Notes under the pieces: model-generated
Told to the model about the DNA's origin: nothing
Database searches by the model: none
Seen by the model: only the letters and a program-made list of their open reading frames with translations
In this document: positions 63,965 to 64,000 of the stretch, piece after piece
Position numbering within the stretch: the first letter of the stretch is position 1
Layout of the letters: each line of letters starts with the position of its first letter
Assembly: GCF_027579695.1 (NCBI RefSeq)
Contig: NC_083571.1
Coordinates: 73,542,279 to 73,606,278 of the forward strand
Reading direction: 5' to 3'
Origin: Neoarius graeffei
Lineage: Eukaryota; Chordata; Actinopteri; Siluriformes; Ariidae
DNA: 64,000 bases
Program-made: the position numbers and the translations under genes

Positions 63965-64000
63965 TTTATTTAGATTGGGTATTGGGTAATTAACAAATCA

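Larger units (their letters stand above)
57286..64000 (-). mobile_element. Endogenous retrovirus-like provirus, 3' part (defective)
   Basis: On the minus strand the order is gag, short pol remnant, env, polypurine tract and 3' LTR. The 5' LTR and primer-binding site lie beyond the window. It inserted into unit C just after ACATG (57285). Most of pol is missing and env is frameshifted. The env layout suggests a lokiretrovirus-like lineage, an inference from architecture only. Confidence 0.82.

Overview
The window reads as non-model teleost fish nuclear DNA. The signs are V-SINE copies with the fish-type 3' tail, tRNA-derived SINEs ending in (GAGAT)n, fish-type Tc1, hAT, piggyBac and CACTA elements, a retrovirus-like provirus, very dense microsatellites and short exons with normal GT-AG introns. 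No bacterial or phage features are present. I cannot name the species; an otophysan such as a catfish is only a guess from the SINE type.

The main architecture is a tandem segmental duplication. Unit A (1-23977) starts inside a Tc1 transposase remnant. The same sequence restarts at 23978 (unit B) and at 54270 (unit C). Each unit runs Tc1 remnant, conserved non-coding stretch, SEA-domain gene, V-SINE, reversed LINE fragment, hAT element and forward LINE fragment, then the next Tc1 remnant. Unit C is cut by a 1.5 kb hAT at 55162 and again by a provirus from 57286 to the window end.

The only host gene I can support is present twice, on the minus strand. It is a five-coding-exon, 208-residue protein with a signal peptide, a Ser/Thr-rich stalk, one SEA domain with a G-S cleavage site and a hydrophobic C-terminal tail that looks like a GPI signal. 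Copies A (CDS 3232-6079) and B (27693-30617) are both intact. Each has an upstream untranslated exon (6731-6780 and about 47810-47858).

In unit B a SINE inserted into the first intron, and a complete 16,088 bp CACTA/EnSpm transposon (30871-46958) then inserted into that SINE, stretching the intron to about 17 kb. The CACTA carries an intact 888-residue transposase (four C2H2 fingers plus a tnp2-like DDE core). Overlapping its 3' end is a spliced accessory gene that starts with a SAM domain and runs over five exons to 45896. Its introns hold smaller elements: a hAT remnant, a piggyBac MITE, a minisatellite, an 850 bp foldback, and a 230 bp inverted repeat with two opposed hammerhead-ribozyme cores.

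Unit A has its own later changes: four full-length SINEs, a SINE 5' remnant at a deletion, a 1.25 kb solo LTR, a hAT with an intact 487-residue transposase reading frame, a perfect 114 bp palindrome and a partial internal duplication.

The last 6.7 kb is the 3' part of a defective provirus on the minus strand: 1.5 kb LTR, env with a furin-type site and fusion peptide, an integrase remnant and gag. Most of pol is deleted and env is frameshifted. The env layout, resembling fusion proteins of negative-strand RNA viruses, would fit the lokiretrovirus lineage, but that is an inference.
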